From Caulifigura coniformis (GTDB taxonomy: Bacteria > Planctomycetota > Planctomycetia > Planctomycetales > Planctomycetaceae): a DNA stretch of 64,000 bases. Below the pieces are notes generated by a model. It made no database searches and was not told the DNA's origin. It saw nothing but the letters and a program-made list of their open reading frames with translations. Position numbers and translations under genes: made by a program. Position 1 is the first letter of the stretch; every line of letters starts with the position of its first letter. Shown here piece by piece: positions 61,375-64,000 of the stretch. The DNA is taken from positions 682,001 through 746,000 of the forward strand of contig NZ_CP036271.1 of assembly GCF_007745175.1 (NCBI RefSeq). Reading direction: 5' to 3'.

Positions 61375-63102
61375 GTGACCGTGACTCATTCGTCCTTCGC
61401 CCGGCGTGTCAACGATCTGTTCGCCCGCAAGGCGATCTGTTCCATCTTCGGCCTGCGGTGGCCCAGATTCCGTTCGCAGCTCGAGAACGCGAAGACTCAG
61501 CAGGAGGAGTGGCTGCTGAACCGGATCCGGCTGTGCCGCGATACGAAGTTTGGCCGCGACCACGGTTTTGCGGAGATCCAGTCGCTGGCCGATTTTCGGC
61601 GGCGGGTTCCAGTTGGCCGTTACGACGATTTCGCGCCGTACATCCAGGCGGTGGCGGCCGGGGAAACCTCGGCGCTGATTCCGTCGGCGGAGCGGCTGGT
61701 GCAATTCACGATTACGACGGGGAGCGGCGGGGCTCCGAAGCTGAATCCCGTGAGCAATACGTGGATGAAGCAGTATCGGCAGGCGTGGGACCTGTGGGGG
61801 CTGAAGTTGTTTGCGGATCACCGGGCGAACCTCGGGACGCAGATGCTGCAGCTGGCGGGGAAGTGGGACATGGGCAAGACGCCGGCAGGCCACCAGATCA
61901 GCATGGTGAGCGCGCTGTTGGCGCGGGCGCAGAACCCGATGATGAAGCCGTACTACGCGACTCCCAGTCCGGTGAACGACATCCCGGATCCGGTCGCGCG
62001 GTACTACACGGCGCTGCGGCTTTCGATCAGCCAGCGCGTCGGCTGGATCGTGTTGATGAATCCTGGAACGCTGATCCGCATGGCGGAGATCGGGGACGAG
62101 TTCAAAGAACTGTTGCTGAAGGATCTGCGTGACGGAACGCTGTCCGATCGATTCGATGTGCCGTCGGACGTCCGCGCGTCGCTGTCCAGCCGAATCGGAC
62201 GCCAGTGCGCCGGGAGGGCGGCAGAGCTGGAAGAGATTATCCGGCGGACCGGGACCCTCTATCCGAAGGACTACTGGCCCCCGCTGGTCATCGCGTGCTG
62301 GCTGGGGGGAACGGCCGGTTTCCAGAAGACGGCGCTGCCGAGATATTTCGGCGACGCGCCGCTTCGGGACATGGGCCTCGTTTCGAGCGAAGGGCGGCAC
62401 ACGATTCCGATTGAAGACAACAAGCCCGAGGGGGTTCCCTCGATCGTCAGCGGGTACTACGAGTTTCTGCCGGTCGAGGAGATCGATTCACAGCAGCCGG
62501 TCGTGCTGGGGGGGCACGAACTGGAAGTCGATCGCGACTACTATCTGCTGATGACGACGGCCGGCGGTTTCTACCGGTTCAACATCGGCGACATCGTGCG
62601 GTGCCGGGGATTCGTCGGGCAGGCTCCTCTGCTTGATTTCCTTCAGAAGGGGGATCGCGTCGGCGACCTGGAGGGGGAGAAGCTGACGGAGCGACAGGTT
62701 CTGGAGAGCGCGCATGCGGCCGCGAAGCAGGTTGGCGTGGAGCTGACGGAGATCACGGCGGCGCCGTTTCGAGATGAATCCGGGAGGCCGCGGTACCTGA
62801 TCCTCGCCGAGCAGGGGGATTTCTGCGACGATACGCGAGCGCGAGAGTTCGTTGATGAACTCGATCGCCGGATGATGGGGATCAATTTTCTCGTCAACTA
62901 CCGGCGACGGGAAGGGGTGCTGGACGCACCGCGGTTGCTTCTGATCGAAACGGGTTCCTGGAGTCGGTATATGCACCAGGAAAGTGAGCGTCGCGGCACG
63001 GGAGACTACCAGTTCAAGCATCCCGGGCTGGTCCACAACAGCGACTGGACCCGGCAGTTCAAAGTCGTGTCACAACAGGACTCACAAGTCCTTTCACGGT
63101 AA
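61375..63102 (+). CDS. GH3-family (JAR1-like) acyl-acid amidosynthetase
   Basis: A 575-residue acyl-adenylate-forming enzyme. Characteristic GH3 motifs: TITTGSGGAPKLNPVS (phosphate-binding loop), ACWLGGTAGF, SSEGRHTIPI, TTAGGFYRFNIGDIVRC (C-motif) and GDRVGDLEGEKLTE. In plants GH3 proteins join amino acids to hormone carboxylates; bacterial members make amide bonds with amino acids or amines on unknown acids. The start is a GTG at 61375 (a second GTG two codons later is an alternative), with no strong Shine-Dalgarno site. It lies between a double-GNAT protein and a DUF2156 protein, an arrangement suggesting synthesis of a small acyl-amide or a modified amino acid. Confidence 0.9.
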   Translation: MTVTHSSFARRVNDLFARKAICSIFGLRWPRFRSQLENAKTQQEEWLLNRIRLCRDTKFGRDHGFAEIQSLADFRRRVPVGRYDDFAPYIQAVAAGETSALIPSAERLVQFTITTGSGGAPKLNPVSNTWMKQYRQAWDLWGLKLFADHRANLGTQMLQLAGKWDMGKTPAGHQISMVSALLARAQNPMMKPYYATPSPVNDIPDPVARYYTALRLSISQRVGWIVLMNPGTLIRMAEIGDEFKELLLKDLRDGTLSDRFDVPSDVRASLSSRIGRQCAGRAAELEEIIRRTGTLYPKDYWPPLVIACWLGGTAGFQKTALPRYFGDAPLRDMGLVSSEGRHTIPIEDNKPEGVPSIVSGYYEFLPVEEIDSQQPVVLGGHELEVDRDYYLLMTTAGGFYRFNIGDIVRCRGFVGQAPLLDFLQKGDRVGDLEGEKLTERQVLESAHAAAKQVGVELTEITAAPFRDESGRPRYLILAEQGDFCDDTRAREFVDELDRRMMGINFLVNYRRREGVLDAPRLLLIETGSWSRYMHQESERRGTGDYQFKHPGLVHNSDWTRQFKVVSQQDSQVLSR

Positions 63103-63275
63103 CCAGAAATCACGGCAATCGAAGATCTTGCGAAAAACAGGGTTTGACGGCCTCGCAAACTCTGATTACACCAAATTCTAATTCTGACTGCTTCTTCATT
63201 CTCACTGCGACCAGCGGGAATTCCGCCCAAGACCACCACCGGACTGCACCCGGCCGTCACTGATTGACATCAAAA
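63103..63275. other. AT-richer spacer before the DUF2156 gene
   Basis: A 173-base spacer of lower GC than its surroundings (TTGCGAAAAACAGGGTTTG, then an AAACTC...ACACCAAATTCTAATTC run). It could contain a promoter for the DUF2156 gene, with TTGACG at 63144-63149 as a weak -35 candidate. No terminator hairpin after the GH3 stop is seen. Confidence 0.3.
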
Positions 63276-64000
63276 ATGACTCGACGGACATGGATGGTAC
63301 CTGACGGCTGCACACATGTTGCTGGGCGGGATTTGCTGACGCCCGATCAACTTCGCACGCTGGAAGCGCTGGCATACCGGGAAGGCGAGGCGTACGACTC
63401 TTATCTGGCGCTGGAACGAGGCCTCGAATATTTCTTCGGTTGCGGCGGGCAGGGAGTTGTCGGTTATACGCGCTGGCGGAAGCACCTGTTCGTGGTCGGC
63501 GGGTTGCTGGCGGCGGAAGGGCGTCGCGGCAAGCTGTTGAGCCAGCTCATGGACTTCGCCGTCCGGAACCGGCTGGAGATCAGCTTCCTCAATATTCTGG
63601 GCCGGGATGTGCCTGCGTTCCGCAACGCGGGATTCGCGGTGTCCAAGGTCGGCGAAGAGCCGGTGGTGCCGCTGGACACATGCACGTGGCAGGGGGCGGA
63701 TTACGCGTGGGTGCGCCGGCAGGAGAACTTCTGCACACGGAGCGGCGTGCAGTTTGACGAGATCGTTCCTGATCCGAAGTGCGACACGTTCCTGAACGTG
63801 ATCGCTCCCGAGATTCATGAGGTGTCCCGCGATCACCTCGAGCACACCGTCTACGGGCGTGAACTGTCGATGATGGTCGGCCGGCTCGATCCAGAAGCGA
63901 TGTTTCGCAAACGTCTGTTCGTCGCCCGGAAGGATGGACGCATCGAGGCTTTCGTGATCGCGAACCCCGGACGGAACGGCGACCTGTGGTCGGTTGAGAC
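63276..64000 (+). CDS. DUF2156 (lysylphosphatidylglycerol-synthetase C-domain-like) protein, partial
   Basis: The gene runs off the right edge: 241 codons are visible from the ATG at 63276, with no stop. The pattern RRGKLLSQLMDFAVRNRLEIS and GFAVSKVGEEPVVPL, then VRRQENFCTRSGV, is that of the DUF2156 domain, the GNAT-fold aminoacyl-transfer half of MprF. No N-terminal membrane domain precedes it. A second GNAT-like half probably begins near residue 215. It follows the GH3 gene after 173 bases on the same strand. The function of soluble DUF2156 proteins is not established; transfer of an aminoacyl or acyl group is the hypothesis. Confidence 0.8.
   Translation, partial: MTRRTWMVPDGCTHVAGRDLLTPDQLRTLEALAYREGEAYDSYLALERGLEYFFGCGGQGVVGYTRWRKHLFVVGGLLAAEGRRGKLLSQLMDFAVRNRLEISFLNILGRDVPAFRNAGFAVSKVGEEPVVPLDTCTWQGADYAWVRRQENFCTRSGVQFDEIVPDPKCDTFLNVIAPEIHEVSRDHLEHTVYGRELSMMVGRLDPEAMFRKRLFVARKDGRIEAFVIANPGRNGDLWSVE

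Noticed and set aside
61156-62400. A 414-codon antisense frame across GNAT and GH3 genes
   Set aside because: Arg/Pro/Leu-rich sequence without domains, opposite to recognised genes.
1-64000. CRISPR arrays, tRNA genes, rRNA genes, transposases, attachment sites
   Set aside because: No regular 24-40-base direct repeats with spacers, no cloverleaf-like sequence with a CCA-type acceptor stem, and no IS-type reading frames were seen on reading.

Overview
The window is a gene-dense, GC-rich chromosomal segment (about 54 protein genes on both strands) that looks like a planctomycete, most likely Planctomycetales. That assignment is inference. It rests on two Cys-type sulfatases, a tandem GAF-HlyD membrane-fusion protein, a formylmethanofuran dehydrogenase A subunit (C1-carrier pathway), GH57, PQQ-propeller and beta-helix exported proteins, planctomycete-style ECF/anti-sigma pairs, and short hairpins without clear U-tracts after genes. 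I found no rRNA, tRNA, CRISPR array, transposase or prophage.

Layout. 1-9.8 kb: transglutaminase, GAF-HlyD protein, sialidase, an overlapping CDGSH/ClpP-like pair, RNase Z-like hydrolase, SDR and glycerol kinase. 10-16.3 kb: transmembrane Cache-Ser/Thr kinase, a polytopic membrane protein and an alpha-toroid-like unknown. 16.3-19.4 kb: flagellar fliA and flhA. 19.4-26.8 kb: small ORF with its own terminator, PP2C phosphatase, cardiolipin synthase, class V aminotransferase with an MFS carrier, and P1 peptidase. 26.9-32.2 kb: two sulfatases flanking a WXG100-like protein and a membrane-anchored coiled-coil protein. 32.2-43.3 kb, mostly minus strand: GH57, a 1491-residue PQQ-propeller protein, HD protein, PDZ protein, and an ECF sigma factor with a translationally coupled partner and a divergent zinc anti-sigma-like protein. 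43.3-50.8 kb: trmB, CPBP protease, an RpiB-like protein with a microcompartment-type targeting tail, a Gre-like/Gre-like/STAS operon, and a divergent PAS histidine kinase/NtrC pair. 50.9-59.7 kb: MFS, TauD-type dioxygenase, hpt, beta-helix protein, fhcA, ruvX and LysM protein. 60.3-64 kb: GNAT, GH3 amidosynthetase and a truncated DUF2156 protein, all on the plus strand.

Most genes look like housekeeping or individually scattered accessory functions rather than one large island. The best candidates for something new are the GNAT-GH3-DUF2156 cluster at the right edge, the orphan RpiB-like protein with an encapsulation-peptide-like N terminus, and the Gre/Gre/STAS operon divergent from an NtrC-type two-component system with a 12-bp hairpin between them. 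A short terminal-inverted-repeat element between the sialidase and the ClpP-like gene, and a TGTGAC-repeat region downstream of 15.5 kb, are candidate non-coding repeats.
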